Below, one piece after another: positions 56,126 to 64,000 of a DNA stretch of 64,000 nt; within the stretch, counting starts at the first letter, position 1, and every line of letters begins with the position of its first letter. The notes under the pieces were generated by a model that was not told the origin of the DNA, did not search any database, and saw nothing but the letters and a program-made list of their open reading frames with translations. The position numbers were made by a program, and so were the translations under genes. The stretch covers positions 2,108,001 to 2,172,000 of the forward strand of contig NZ_JADEXS020000001.1 of the NCBI RefSeq assembly GCF_015207005.2. Reading direction: 5' to 3'. The stretch comes from Desmonostoc muscorum LEGE 12446 (GTDB lineage Bacteria; Cyanobacteriota; Cyanobacteriia; Cyanobacteriales; Nostocaceae).

Positions 56126-57223
56126 CTAAATGGTAATGGGCGAGTCAACATAAATTGTTGGTTCTTCAATATCAAAAGCGATACCATATTCTTTTAGACA
56201 GTCAGTGATGCTTTGAGTTGCCATATTTAGGAGTTGACGACGTAATTCCATCGACACATCTCCAGAACCTAAGATAAAGAAAGTAACTTGTGCTTGGGTT
56301 TTTTCTGTATCTAATAAATTATTGATAGCTTTAAAAGTCACTTCTGTATTCCGGGAATCAATGCCAAATATACCATTCGTGCTATCTAGAATAACTTGAC
56401 GAATTAATGCCCGTTCTTCACTGCTAAGTGTTTGGTGAAAGGTCAAATAAAGAATAGACATCACTTTCTTTGCACCAGTAAAGTTCTCAATATTCAGTTG
56501 AGTCAGAGAACTATTGGGAACTATCATCACAGTTCCCTTCCCAGATGTTCTAATTCGGGTAGATCTGAATCCTATAGATTCAACTCGTCCAAAAGTACCA
56601 TCAGGAAGGCCAATATAATCATCAATTACAAAAGGGCGATCGAGATAAAGAACAATACCACCTAAAACTTGTTCCAGGGTTTTTTGAGCAGCAAAGGCTA
56701 CTGCTAAACCACCAATTCCTAAACTTGCTAGCAATCCTAAAAGATTGATTTGATGTGTTTGGGCATAGATGAGAATTGCTAAAAAGATAATGATGAGATT
56801 AGCAACCCATTTGAAAAGGATTAGTAGCTCACCGCTGATTTTTTGTCCACTTTTGAAAGCAGCATTTAATAAATAAAAATCAAAGAATTTTTGAAAGATT
56901 TGTGAAGCTAACCAACTAACGGCGATCGCCAAAACTAAGCTAACAATAATTTCTAGTGGATTTGTCCAGCGATTTTTGGGTAGGAAGGATACAAACAACT
57001 CAAAAATTGCAATTCCCGTTACCACAACTAATAAGTCTTGATTTGGCTTAATTAATTTTTGATACACATCAGTAATTGGCAGAAAATTCAATCTGTTCAC
57101 AAGTAAATTTGTCAACGAAACCATGAGACGACCAAATATAAATATGCAAAATCCCACTACCAAACCTATGAACCCAATTTGTAGTTCTCTGTTGGTAATA
57201 ATTTCTGGTAAAAAACTAAGCAT
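56126..57223 (-). CDS. MscS-family mechanosensitive channel 2
   Basis: 365 residues. Four transmembrane helices (FLPEIITNRELQIGFIGLVV; LLVVVTGIAIFELFVSF; IIVSLVLAIAVSWLA; NLIIIFLAILIYAQT), then the conserved GIGGLAVAFAAQKTLEQVLG and LDRPFVIDDYIGLPDGTFGR. It ends PTIYVDSPITI, almost the same as its neighbour. It is the first gene of the pair. Confidence 0.9.
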   Translation of the reverse strand: MLSFLPEIITNRELQIGFIGLVVGFCIFIFGRLMVSLTNLLVNRLNFLPITDVYQKLIKPNQDLLVVVTGIAIFELFVSFLPKNRWTNPLEIIVSLVLAIAVSWLASQIFQKFFDFYLLNAAFKSGQKISGELLILFKWVANLIIIFLAILIYAQTHQINLLGLLASLGIGGLAVAFAAQKTLEQVLGGIVLYLDRPFVIDDYIGLPDGTFGRVESIGFRSTRIRTSGKGTVMIVPNSSLTQLNIENFTGAKKVMSILYLTFHQTLSSEERALIRQVILDSTNGIFGIDSRNTEVTFKAINNLLDTEKTQAQVTFFILGSGDVSMELRRQLLNMATQSITDCLKEYGIAFDIEEPTIYVDSPITI

Positions 57224-57312
57224 TTCTCAAGTTGCTATGGAAAGCCTATTTGAAAAAACAATGTGATAGATGGGTAGGGGCACAACAATGTTGTGCCCTT
57301 ACGAGCAATCAA

Positions 57313-57344
57313 TGTGTCGCAAACATTATTTGAATTGGTATCAG
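57313..57344 (+). repeat. TGTGTCGCAA...TATCAG dispersed repeat, copy 2
   Basis: 28 of 32 positions match 42044-42075. It follows the 10-bp-arm dyad at 57278-57298 by 14 bp. Confidence 0.6.
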
Positions 57345-57499
57345 CATATCTAGCTGAACTGTTTACAGTAGTTTGCTCTGGGTATCTCTTGCTGAAATAT
57401 TCACCCCAGTTATTGATGGATTTGTTTTCAACATGATAGGATACACTGTGCTATTGAAGACTAACTGTGCAACTATTGAAATTGCACTAGATATTAGAA

Positions 57500-57614
57500 A
57501 GCAGTTAGAATCCTGAATTGAGAAGACTTTGAGAAATAAGCCTAATAATCAACAAGAAAATCGAGAATTCATAGCACCCTTGATTTTTTAATTACAAGCT
57601 GGATTCTAACTGCT
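57500..57614. mobile_element. 115-bp element with 14-bp perfect terminal inverted repeats
   Basis: AGCAGTTAGAATCC at the left and GGATTCTAACTGCT at the right. The interior is A/T-rich with no coding capacity. It may be a small MITE or fold-back element; no target duplication is obvious. Confidence 0.5.
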
Positions 57615-57980
57615 TACTTCTGTACTCTTAGGGTTGTTGTAGCTATCAAATCAGTCATTTGAGTTCTGAGAAAACTCTATCCATAGGTAAATGCTAGATA
57701 GATAGCCTACCGCTACAATACAGATAGTTAAGATGAAGTTAAAATCAGTCATCAGATTCAATCAAACGTAAAAGTGGGCAACAAGCTTACAAATTTGGGG
57801 TTGTAAACTTGGAATCTCACATCCAAAATCTTAGATGCAAAAAAATGAGTTTTAGTCCAAACCCTTGGACTAGGTAAACTTAATTAGGTCACTCAATTGA
57901 TGAAACTTCGTATTTAGAGGGATAGCCTAAATACACTAAATTCAGATTTGGGAAAGTACACAACTTCAGCTTCAAAACCA

Positions 57981-58055
57981 AGCATAAAGCTTGTTTTACT
58001 TCTGTTAGCGCAGCGGGGCGTAGCCCATTCTGACTTCTGAATTCTGAATTCTGCT
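57981..58055 (+). repeat. Dispersed TTTTACTTCTGTT...CTGAATTCTG repeat, copy 2
   Basis: TTTTACTTCTGTTAGCGCAG, a GGGGCGTAGCCCATTCTGAC core and two TGAATTC units, as in copies 1 and 3. Confidence 0.7.
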
Positions 58056-58093
58056 GTATGACTAACCAAAGAAGCTATCTATTTAAAAATTGA

Positions 58094-58148
58094 CCACACA
58101 AACACGTGCAGTTTGTGGACTGCTTGCCCTCAATTCTATTGAGGCAAG
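58094..58148. other. Pair of adjacent stem-loops
   Basis: Hairpin 1 at 58094-58118 (CCAC..AAAC / GTTTGTGG, 7-nt loop) and hairpin 2 at 58123-58148 (CTTGCC-TCAAT / ATTGA-GGCAAG with one bulged C and a 3-nt loop) are 4 bp apart. They might belong to an unrecognised structured RNA, or be a terminator-like element without a T run. Confidence 0.3.
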
Positions 58149-58477
58149 TGGCTTAAAAGGGGTAATGAATTAAGCTCGTTTTGCTTTTGGCTGGAATTTT
58201 AGATTGAAGAAAAGCCTGTTTTAGATTTTTTTGGCTCATAATTCGCCCTAGTGGGTGAAACAAATCCAAAATCCAAAATCCAAAATCGTTAACTAGTTAG
58301 CTTTGATTAGCTGACTAGTTTAATTATCTGCACGCTATTGCTCTATTTAGTTACTGACTCCCAGTCTACACCAGAAGGGATCAAAAAACTAGGCAAAAAT
58401 TTTTTTTCTAAACACCAACTAACAGAAGTTGCACAATCTTTTTAAATTGTATAGGCTAAAGAGTTAACAAAAATAAG

Positions 58478-59803
58478 TTAACTAATACAGGTATTAATTA
58501 AATCTTCAACGCCTGCTACTGGTAAAATATTTGTCTTCAATTTGCTTGCTAATTCTTCAACACCCATATCATCTAAAAATACCAACTCACCATGCTTTAA
58601 CATGACCTTTGGCAGCAAAATACCATCACCTAAATCTTGCCCTGCTAAGTTTAAAAGCAAGTCATGACCAGTTAGTAATCCCGTGACACTAATATCTTGT
58701 CCCCAGTAATCACTAGACAAAGCACGCATATTTACTTCTAAACCTTCAACCAAATTTAAACGCTTCAAAATCGGTTGAAATGCTTTTTCGACGGTGTTAC
58801 CTACTACCCAAGTAAACTTTCTCGGATGAGAGATTTTTGGCGGTAGTAATTCTGCCGCTGCGGTGGCAAATTCTTTGAGAAATAATTGAATCGAACCAAC
58901 ACCGTTATCAATTTGGGGATATTCTTCATATTCAGATTCGCTTGGTAATTCCTCACCTGCAATCAAAAACCACTCATCAGCTAACCAAGCAACGCTAGAG
59001 TCGAATTTTTGACGAAATTCTTGCGAAAGCATTTTGACTTGGGAAATAACTTCTTTAGCTTTTTCCCTAGTTACGTGTGTGAGTTCATCTTCTTGGGGAC
59101 GAAACCGTGTCAACCCAACCGGTACAACTGCCACAGATGCCACCGTAGGCACTTCTCCAGTATGAAAGGAGGCTAAATCTTTGAGAGTTTGTTCGAGATG
59201 TTCGCCATCATTGATACCTGGACAAACAACGACTTGAGCATGAATTTGTAGTCGCCTTTGTTGAAACCACTTGAGTTGTTGCAAGATTTGTCCCGCACGG
59301 GGATTTTTTAGCAATCTAATTCTGATTTCAGCTTCCGTAGAATGAACGGAAACATACAACGGAGATAAACGCATTTGTTCAATGCGCCGCCATTCTCTTT
59401 CTGGTAGATTGGTGAGGGTAAGATAAGAACCGTATAAAAAGCTCAGACGATAATCGTCGTCTTTCAAATACAAACTAGAACGCTTACCTGGTGGCTGTTG
59501 GTCGATAAAGCAAAACGGACAGCGGTTATTGCACTGAATTAAGCCATCAAAAAGGGCAGTTTCAAATTCTAGCCCCAAGTCTTGGTCGTAGTCTTTTTCG
59601 ATTTCAATGTGATGTGTTTTACCAGCAGCGTCTAAAACTTCTAGTTCTAAAACTTCATCAGCACATAAAAATTGATAATCAATTAAATCACGGGGATGCG
59701 TACCATTGATAGCAACGATCGCATCTCCCGCTTCAAAGCCAATTTCAGCGGCTATGGAATCAGGTAGTACTCTGGTAATACGGGCAGGTTGAATGGTAGA
59801 CAT
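58478..59803 (-). CDS. PDZ/radical-SAM (DUF512) protein of the cyanobacterial TIGR03279 type
   Basis: 441 residues. An N-terminal PDZ-like domain (about 1-65, RVLPDSIAAEIGFEAGDAIV) is followed by a radical-SAM cluster site CNNRCPFCFIDQ near residue 90 and the DUF512 C-terminal half (VVCPGINDGEHLEQTL, VVPVGLTRFRP). The cysteine spacing is CX3CX2C. Its reaction is unknown; the family is near-universal in cyanobacteria. The ATG at 59803 (MSTIQPARITRV) is preferred because codons before it are written by a GGCATTG repeat. Confidence 0.88.
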   Translation of the reverse strand: MSTIQPARITRVLPDSIAAEIGFEAGDAIVAINGTHPRDLIDYQFLCADEVLELEVLDAAGKTHHIEIEKDYDQDLGLEFETALFDGLIQCNNRCPFCFIDQQPPGKRSSLYLKDDDYRLSFLYGSYLTLTNLPEREWRRIEQMRLSPLYVSVHSTEAEIRIRLLKNPRAGQILQQLKWFQQRRLQIHAQVVVCPGINDGEHLEQTLKDLASFHTGEVPTVASVAVVPVGLTRFRPQEDELTHVTREKAKEVISQVKMLSQEFRQKFDSSVAWLADEWFLIAGEELPSESEYEEYPQIDNGVGSIQLFLKEFATAAAELLPPKISHPRKFTWVVGNTVEKAFQPILKRLNLVEGLEVNMRALSSDYWGQDISVTGLLTGHDLLLNLAGQDLGDGILLPKVMLKHGELVFLDDMGVEELASKLKTNILPVAGVEDLINTCIS

Positions 59804-59841
59804 GGGGCATTGGGCATTGGGCATTGGGCATTAGGCATTTG
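59803..59841. repeat. GGGCATT tandem upstream of the radical-SAM gene
   Basis: About five GGGCATT units overlapping the start of the gene on the opposite strand. Confidence 0.6.
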
Positions 59842-59874
59842 GTTATTCACCAATGACTAATAACTATTATCTAA

Positions 59875-60699
59875 TTATCCTTGCCAACCTGCTGCGATCG
59901 CCAATAAGATAGCACTGCCGAATGCTAATCTATACCAAACAAAAACCAAAGTGTTTTTAGTTTGTAAGTATTTGATCAAGAATGCAATTGATAGGTAGGA
60001 AAAAATAAAGGTGGAAATAATCCCTACAATTAACAGTGCAACAATGTTATCTGGTAACTGTTGGGCTTGAAATAATTTGAAGATTTTCAGACTTTTATAT
60101 AGGGTTGCAATGGTAAGAGTTGGAAATCCTAATAAAAATGAAAATTTCGCCGCTGTATCCCGTTCTAATCCTAAAAATAACGCAGTTGTCAACGTCGAAC
60201 CAGAACGAGAAACACCAGGAATCAAAGCGAGTGTTTGTCCCAATCCCACTAAAATACCATCCCGAATCTGCAATGAATTAAAACCTCGTTTACGAGTACC
60301 GATTTTTTCGGCAAAAGCTAGTAAAAGTGCCATGATAATTGACATGATGGCAATAATTAAGGCACTCTCAGGGATAATGTCTTTCAAAATAAAACCGACA
60401 ATTAAAGCAGGCATTGTTCCCACTGCAATACCTACAAGAATTTTCCATTCCTCGCGTTCCCAATCTTTCTGTTTTAGTGCTTGGATACCACCTTTGATAA
60501 CACTAGAAATCAGCGACCAAAAGTACAATAAAATCGCTATAACACTGCCAAATTGAATTGCATCAACAAAATCTTTAGAACCTAGTTCTTTCCAACCAAA
60601 TACCTTTGTCACAATCAGCAGATGTGCAGTGCTGCTAATTGGCAAGAACTCCGTAATACCTTGAACAATACCCAAAATAAAAGCTTGAATAAATTCCAT
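59875..60699 (-). CDS. uppP: Undecaprenyl-diphosphate phosphatase
   Basis: 274 residues, eight hydrophobic segments. The two active-site regions are ITEFLPISSTAHL near residue 17 and LALIPGVSRSGSTLT near 155. It recycles undecaprenyl pyrophosphate for cell-wall and O-antigen synthesis at the membrane; in many bacteria it also gives bacitracin resistance (BacA). Length is normal. Confidence 0.95.
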   Translation of the reverse strand: MEFIQAFILGIVQGITEFLPISSTAHLLIVTKVFGWKELGSKDFVDAIQFGSVIAILLYFWSLISSVIKGGIQALKQKDWEREEWKILVGIAVGTMPALIVGFILKDIIPESALIIAIMSIIMALLLAFAEKIGTRKRGFNSLQIRDGILVGLGQTLALIPGVSRSGSTLTTALFLGLERDTAAKFSFLLGFPTLTIATLYKSLKIFKLFQAQQLPDNIVALLIVGIISTFIFSYLSIAFLIKYLQTKNTLVFVWYRLAFGSAILLAIAAGWQG

Positions 60700-61092
60700 A
60701 TCTAACTTAATACCTTTTTTCTGTTATAGATATGATGATGTTGCTTTCTATACTCTTGACTGCACCCAATTTTGTAGAAAATTCAATTTTTCAGATCGCT
60801 AACATCATCTGAGACGCTGACCATGTTCTTACACCCATCTCAATAAGTCAACGCAATTTTGGGAGTTCATCAAACTTTAATATTTAGCGAACCGATGGGA
60901 TTCACTTTTTAACTATTAAATTTTACCTCTCAACTCTCTGTAATCCCTTGTCCCTTTCTCCCCTCGTCCCCTTGTCCTCTTCGACGATGCCAGTCCTTTG
61001 GGAAATTTCAGTATAATTTAAATGCCCCAGGGGGGGATTTAAAAGTGTGATATCTTAAATAAGATAAAGTTTAGTAACAAATATTAAAAACT
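60700..61092. other. 393-bp divergent intergenic region uppP / DUF3120
   Basis: A CCCTCGTCCCC-type repeat patch (about 60950-60985), then an A/T-rich stretch with a TATCTTA/TAAGATA dyad near 61051. No gene. Confidence 0.35.
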
Positions 61093-61872
61093 TTGATTAA
61101 TAATACATTATCCTCCTACACCGCTTCTATCCCTCCTCTGGATACTGAGTTTGATGTGTCTAATACGAAGCACGGGGATATCAAAAAATTGGAATCTACA
61201 CTCTCATCTTCTCCCTCTCTGCCTTTATCTATATCTTCTCGACAAACATGGCTGGTATTTGTGGCGGCAGTATTTTTGGTATCAGTACCAGTATTTATAG
61301 AAGCACCAATAGTGCGATCGCTACCAAGTTTGAGTTTAGCGCTGACAGCATTTTGGGTGTGGTTAAGTTTTAGATTAATGTCACGTCCTGCAACATATGT
61401 TTGGGGAGATTTGCTTTTCGGGTTTAGCTGGAGTTGGTTAGCAGGAGCAATCTACTGGGGTTGGTTACGTTGGGAACCTTTATGGCACCTACCGATAGAG
61501 TCTATCGGCTTACCATTTGCTTGTTGGTGTTTGGCAAAAAATTGGGGCAAGGTGGGTAACTGGTTTTATTTAGGTTCTTTATTCGGTACAGTTTTAACAG
61601 ACGTATATTTTTATATTGTGGATTTGATGCCTCATTGGCGGCAAATCATGAGAGCAGATGCAAATAGTGCGTCACAAATTTTACATAATGCTTTAATACA
61701 AGTAGAAACACCTTGGGGACAAGCTTGGGCAATAATTCTCGCCCTAGTGCTGTTAACAGTGGGAATTTTATCTTTAGGGCGAACCCAAAAACACTGGTAT
61801 GCCTTTGGTGGCGCAGTTTTAAGCACAATTTTGGTAGACAGCTTATTTTTGCTAGCGGCGATCGCAGCGTAA
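61093..61872 (+). CDS. DUF3120 membrane protein
   Basis: 259 residues from a TTG start. The first 45 residues are polar and Ser-rich; six to seven membrane helices follow (WLVFVAAVFLVSVPVF, LSLALTAFWVWLSF, WAIILALVLLTVGILSL). WGDLLFGFSWSWLAGAIYWG and LWHLPIESIGLPFACWCLAK are highly conserved in cyanobacteria. The function is unknown. The start is uncertain; a GTG about 15 codons later is the main alternative. Confidence 0.8.
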   Translation: MINNTLSSYTASIPPLDTEFDVSNTKHGDIKKLESTLSSSPSLPLSISSRQTWLVFVAAVFLVSVPVFIEAPIVRSLPSLSLALTAFWVWLSFRLMSRPATYVWGDLLFGFSWSWLAGAIYWGWLRWEPLWHLPIESIGLPFACWCLAKNWGKVGNWFYLGSLFGTVLTDVYFYIVDLMPHWRQIMRADANSASQILHNALIQVETPWGQAWAIILALVLLTVGILSLGRTQKHWYAFGGAVLSTILVDSLFLLAAIAA

Positions 61873-61880
61873 AAATACGG

Positions 61881-61964
61881 CAGAATTCAGAATTCAGAAT
61901 TCTGAATTCTGAATTCTGAATGGGCTACGCCCCGCTGCGCTAACAGAAGTAAAACAGAGCTTGT
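61881..61964 (-). repeat. Dispersed TTTTACTTCTGTT...CTGAATTCTG repeat, copy 3 (inverted)
   Basis: AGAATTC and TGAATTC units around ATTCAGAATTCTGAAT, then the GGGCTACGCCCCGCTGCGC core, inverted relative to copies 1 and 2. It starts 9 bp after the DUF3120 stop. Confidence 0.7.
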
Positions 61965-62658
61965 GTACTTCACTTTCCTTGAAATCTGCTGTATGGCATT
62001 TGAAGCATAGTTTACGACATAAACCGATCGAAAAACCCAACACCAAGAGACTTTCAAGCCTATTCCCTGCTGTAACAAAACTTTTCCCAAACGAATCTAC
62101 GGCACACCAGTGATGATGCTGTAGAGCATTGTTTAGTTAAGAAATATTACAATAATCATCCCACAGCATAAACTCGCCTTAGCTGGAGTTTACGGCATTG
62201 GATATCCCAAAATCTCCTATCCGCTTGGGATATAGAATCAGCCACCCAAAAAGATTTTGTGCAGCCGAGAATGATACCGTAGTCTATAGATGCAAGGCTA
62301 TTGTGGCTGGAGCAGGCACTCTTAGCACTGGGAAAAATTTTTACTAAAAGTACAGTCAAACCCAGTAACAGTAAATATTGTGGACATTAATACGCTGTAT
62401 ATTAGTTTCTGATGACTGCTGTGTTGATTAAGCTATCAGATTTTGTCTTTTGTCCTTTGTCCTTTGTCCTCTAAAGTAGACGCATTAGCGGCTACTCTTG
62501 CGAGAACGCCTAAAGGCGAAACCGCAGGGTATGACCAATACTTCGGCTTCTCCTAACGGAGACGCACTCGCGTTCGCTCAGTACAAATGACTAATGACCA
62601 CTGACAGCTGTTGGCTTAAAACTTTTATTTCTGTTTGATGGAAAGAGGTAGAAAAATC
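61965..62658. other. 694-bp region upstream of psbU
   Basis: No gene found. It contains a short TTTGTCC tandem (62445-62470) and a GGAGACGCACTCGCGTTCG-type repeat near 62557. The psbU promoter should lie in its last part. Confidence 0.35.
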
Positions 62659-63087
62659 GTGAAAGGATTGGTGCGTTTATTAACAGTGTTTAGTTTGTTA
62701 CTTGGTTGCTGGGGATGGCTGGGAACAACTCAGATAGCCCAAGCTGCTAGTTTCAACAGTTTTGCTTTTCCCCAAGTGCCAGTTTTGGCAATTGAACGGC
62801 AGAATAGCGCAGATAAAAAGCTAGCAACGGAATTCGGTAAAAAAATTGATTTGAATAATACCAACGTCCGAGCTTTTCAACAGTATCCAGGGCTTTATCC
62901 CACCCTTGCGAAGCTGATCATCAAGAATGCTCCCTACAAGAGCGTAGACGATGTATTAAATATTGAAGGATTGAGCGATCGCCAAAAACAAACCCTGCAA
63001 GCCAACTTCGATAACTTTGCCGTGACAGAACCAGAGTCTGCCTTCAACGAGGGAGACGATCGCTTTAACAACGGCATCTACAGATAA
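62659..63087 (+). CDS. psbU: Photosystem II 12 kDa extrinsic protein PsbU
   Basis: 142 residues from a GTG start. The signal peptide [19 protein letters not shown] ends at AQA near residue 30, directing it to the thylakoid lumen. The mature domain is a double helix-hairpin-helix with [20 protein letters not shown] and [17 protein letters not shown]. It stabilises the oxygen-evolving Mn4CaO5 cluster. GTG at 62659 gives the family length; an ATG at 62638 would add seven residues. An AAGAGGT site precedes it. Confidence 0.95.
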   Translation: MKGLVRLLTVFSLLLGCWGWLGTTQIAQAASFNSFAFPQVPVLAIERQNSADKKLATEFGKKIDLNNTNVRAFQQYPGLYPTLAKLIIKNAPYKSVDDVLNIEGLSDRQKQTLQANFDNFAVTEPESAFNEGDDRFNNGIYR

Positions 63088-63156
63088 CTGCACATTGCAG
63101 GTAATGTAGCAAATAGCAGCCCACTCCTGATTCTAGGGAGTGGGATATTCTATTAG

Positions 63157-63306
63157 AGATGAGGGGGATGAGGTAGATGAGGGAGATGAGGGAGATAAGG
63201 GGGATGAGGTAGTATTTTCTTCCTCATCCTCCCCCTAGTCCCTCATTTTCCCCTACTCCCTCATCTCCCCCTACTCCCTCATCTCCCCCCTCTCCCCCTC
63301 CCCCTT
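63157..63306. repeat. GAGGGGGATGAG / CTCATCTCCC palindromic minisatellite
   Basis: G-rich GGGGATGAG units face C-rich CCCTCATCT and CCCCCTA units, ending 3 bp before the nadB start codon, so nadB translation begins at the edge of the repeat. Confidence 0.75.
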
Positions 63307-63309
63307 ACC

Positions 63310-64000
63310 TTGCCTCAGATAGACACTCCTAGCCAATTTGATGTTTTAGTAGTAGGCGCTGGTGCTGCTGGACTCTACACAGCGCTGTGTCTGCCAGAGT
63401 CCTTGCGAGTCGGCTTGATTACCAAAGAAACTGTGGCTTTATCCGCCAGTGATTGGGCACAAGGTGGTATTGCCGCAGCAGTTGCCCCGGAAGATTCTCC
63501 GACGCTGCATATTGAAGATACAATCCGGGCAGGTGCGGGTTTATGCGATCGCGCCGCTGTGGAATTTCTCGCCGAACATGCCCCTAGCTGTATTCAATCT
63601 TTAGTTAACTTGGGGGTTGCTTTTGACCGTCACGGTCAAGCTTTGGCTTTAACTTTGGAAGCCGCCCATTCTCGCCACCGCGTTCTCCACGCCGCCGACA
63701 CCACAGGGCGAGAAGTTACTACCACCCTCACGGCCCAAGTTCTGCGCCGCCAAAATATTCAAGTCATCCAGCAAGCTTTGGCTTTGAGTTTGTGGATTGA
63801 ACCCGAAACTAATCGCTGTCAGGGAATTAGCCTGTTTTATCAAGGGAAAATCACATGGGTAAGAGCTGGTGCTGTGGTACTGGCAACCGGTGGCGGCGGT
63901 CAGGTATTTGCCCAAACCACTAACCCCGCTGTGAGTACAGGTGATGGCGTAGCGATCGCAGCTCGTGCTGGGGCTATCCTCCGCGATTTAGAATTTGTCC
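63310..64000 (+). CDS. nadB: L-aspartate oxidase, 5' part (truncated by the window end)
   Basis: The frame from the TTG at 63310 stays open to the end of the window (230 codons seen). It begins LPQIDTPSQFDVLVVGAGAA: FAD-binding VVGAGAAGLYTALC near residue 14, then SASDWAQGGIAAA near 46 and HSRHRVLHAADTTGRE near 115, and VVLATGGGGQVFAQTTNP near 190. This fits L-aspartate oxidase, which makes iminoaspartate for NAD synthesis. No ATG or GTG exists before the first conserved strand, so a TTG start is needed. Confidence 0.92.
   Translation, partial: MPQIDTPSQFDVLVVGAGAAGLYTALCLPESLRVGLITKETVALSASDWAQGGIAAAVAPEDSPTLHIEDTIRAGAGLCDRAAVEFLAEHAPSCIQSLVNLGVAFDRHGQALALTLEAAHSRHRVLHAADTTGREVTTTLTAQVLRRQNIQVIQQALALSLWIEPETNRCQGISLFYQGKITWVRAGAVVLATGGGGQVFAQTTNPAVSTGDGVAIAARAGAILRDLEFV

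Larger units (their letters stand above)
57224..58477. other. 1254-bp intergenic region rich in palindromes
   Basis: No protein gene is convincing. It contains a perfect dyad at 57278-57298 (GGGCACAACA/TGTTGTGCCC), a TGTGTCGCAA repeat, an inverted-repeat-bounded 115-bp element at 57500-57614, the dispersed repeat at 57981-58055 and two adjacent stem-loops at 58094-58148. The unusual length for this genome and the density of structures make an RNA gene conceivable. Confidence 0.4.

Overview
The window looks like chromosomal DNA of a filamentous, probably heterocyst-forming cyanobacterium (Nostocales; Nostoc, Calothrix or Tolypothrix-like). The evidence is a psbU gene for a photosystem II extrinsic protein, a cyanobacterial-type LexA with its own LexA box, a P-II protein with the cyanobacterial Ser49/Tyr51 T-loop, DUF3120 and PDZ/radical-SAM proteins typical of cyanobacteria, very many GCGATCGC (HIP1) octamers, and the heptamer and G-rich/C-rich short tandem repeats that crowd Nostocales intergenic DNA.

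Layout. 0-5 kb: housekeeping genes (thiD, a coiled-coil membrane protein, glnB, rdgB, a phosphohexomutase). 5.3-12.4 kb: a two-gene operon coding for a P-loop ATPase and a 1899-residue NACHT/TPR protein, which resembles a STAND-type conflict or signalling system; its TPR part is an array of roughly 240-bp DNA repeats. 12.7-14.4 kb: a ParM-like actin and a ParR-like partner. 14.6-25.8 kb: DedA, a Gfo/Idh oxidoreductase, queC, a CNNM/CorC protein, two secreted or anchored proteins of unknown role, pyrE, a decayed toxin-antitoxin pair, argF and lexA, with tRNA-Met(CAU) and tRNA-Thr(UGU).

26-41.9 kb is a DNA phosphorothioation (Dnd) island: a DEAH helicase of the Dnd restriction type, a 57-residue protein translationally coupled to a DndD-like SMC ATPase, two Uma2 nucleases, Dnd-associated protein 4, two DGQHR (DndB-type) proteins, then divergently dndC, a REP-associated transposase element, dndD, an inverted four-helix-bundle gene, dndE and a Dnd-associated methyltransferase. 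No dndA cysteine desulfurase lies in the window, so sulfur is presumably supplied by a housekeeping desulfurase elsewhere.

42-64 kb returns to core genes: an MFS permease, small membrane proteins, a GNAT acetyltransferase carrying an intergenic-type minisatellite inside its reading frame, a HEAT-repeat protein, a cupin, a PQQ-type sugar dehydrogenase lipoprotein, a histidine kinase/EAL response regulator pair, a glycoside-hydrolase-like gene apparently split by a minisatellite, two tandem MscS channels, a PDZ/radical-SAM protein, uppP, a DUF3120 protein, psbU, and the start of nadB, which runs off the right edge.

The most distinctive features are the Dnd island with its extra coupled 57-aa/DndD-like module, the ATPase plus NACHT-TPR operon with its homogenised repeat array, and the extent to which small palindromic repeats and MITE-like elements have invaded genes and gene ends. 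All functions are inferred from sequence motifs read by eye; no database search was run.
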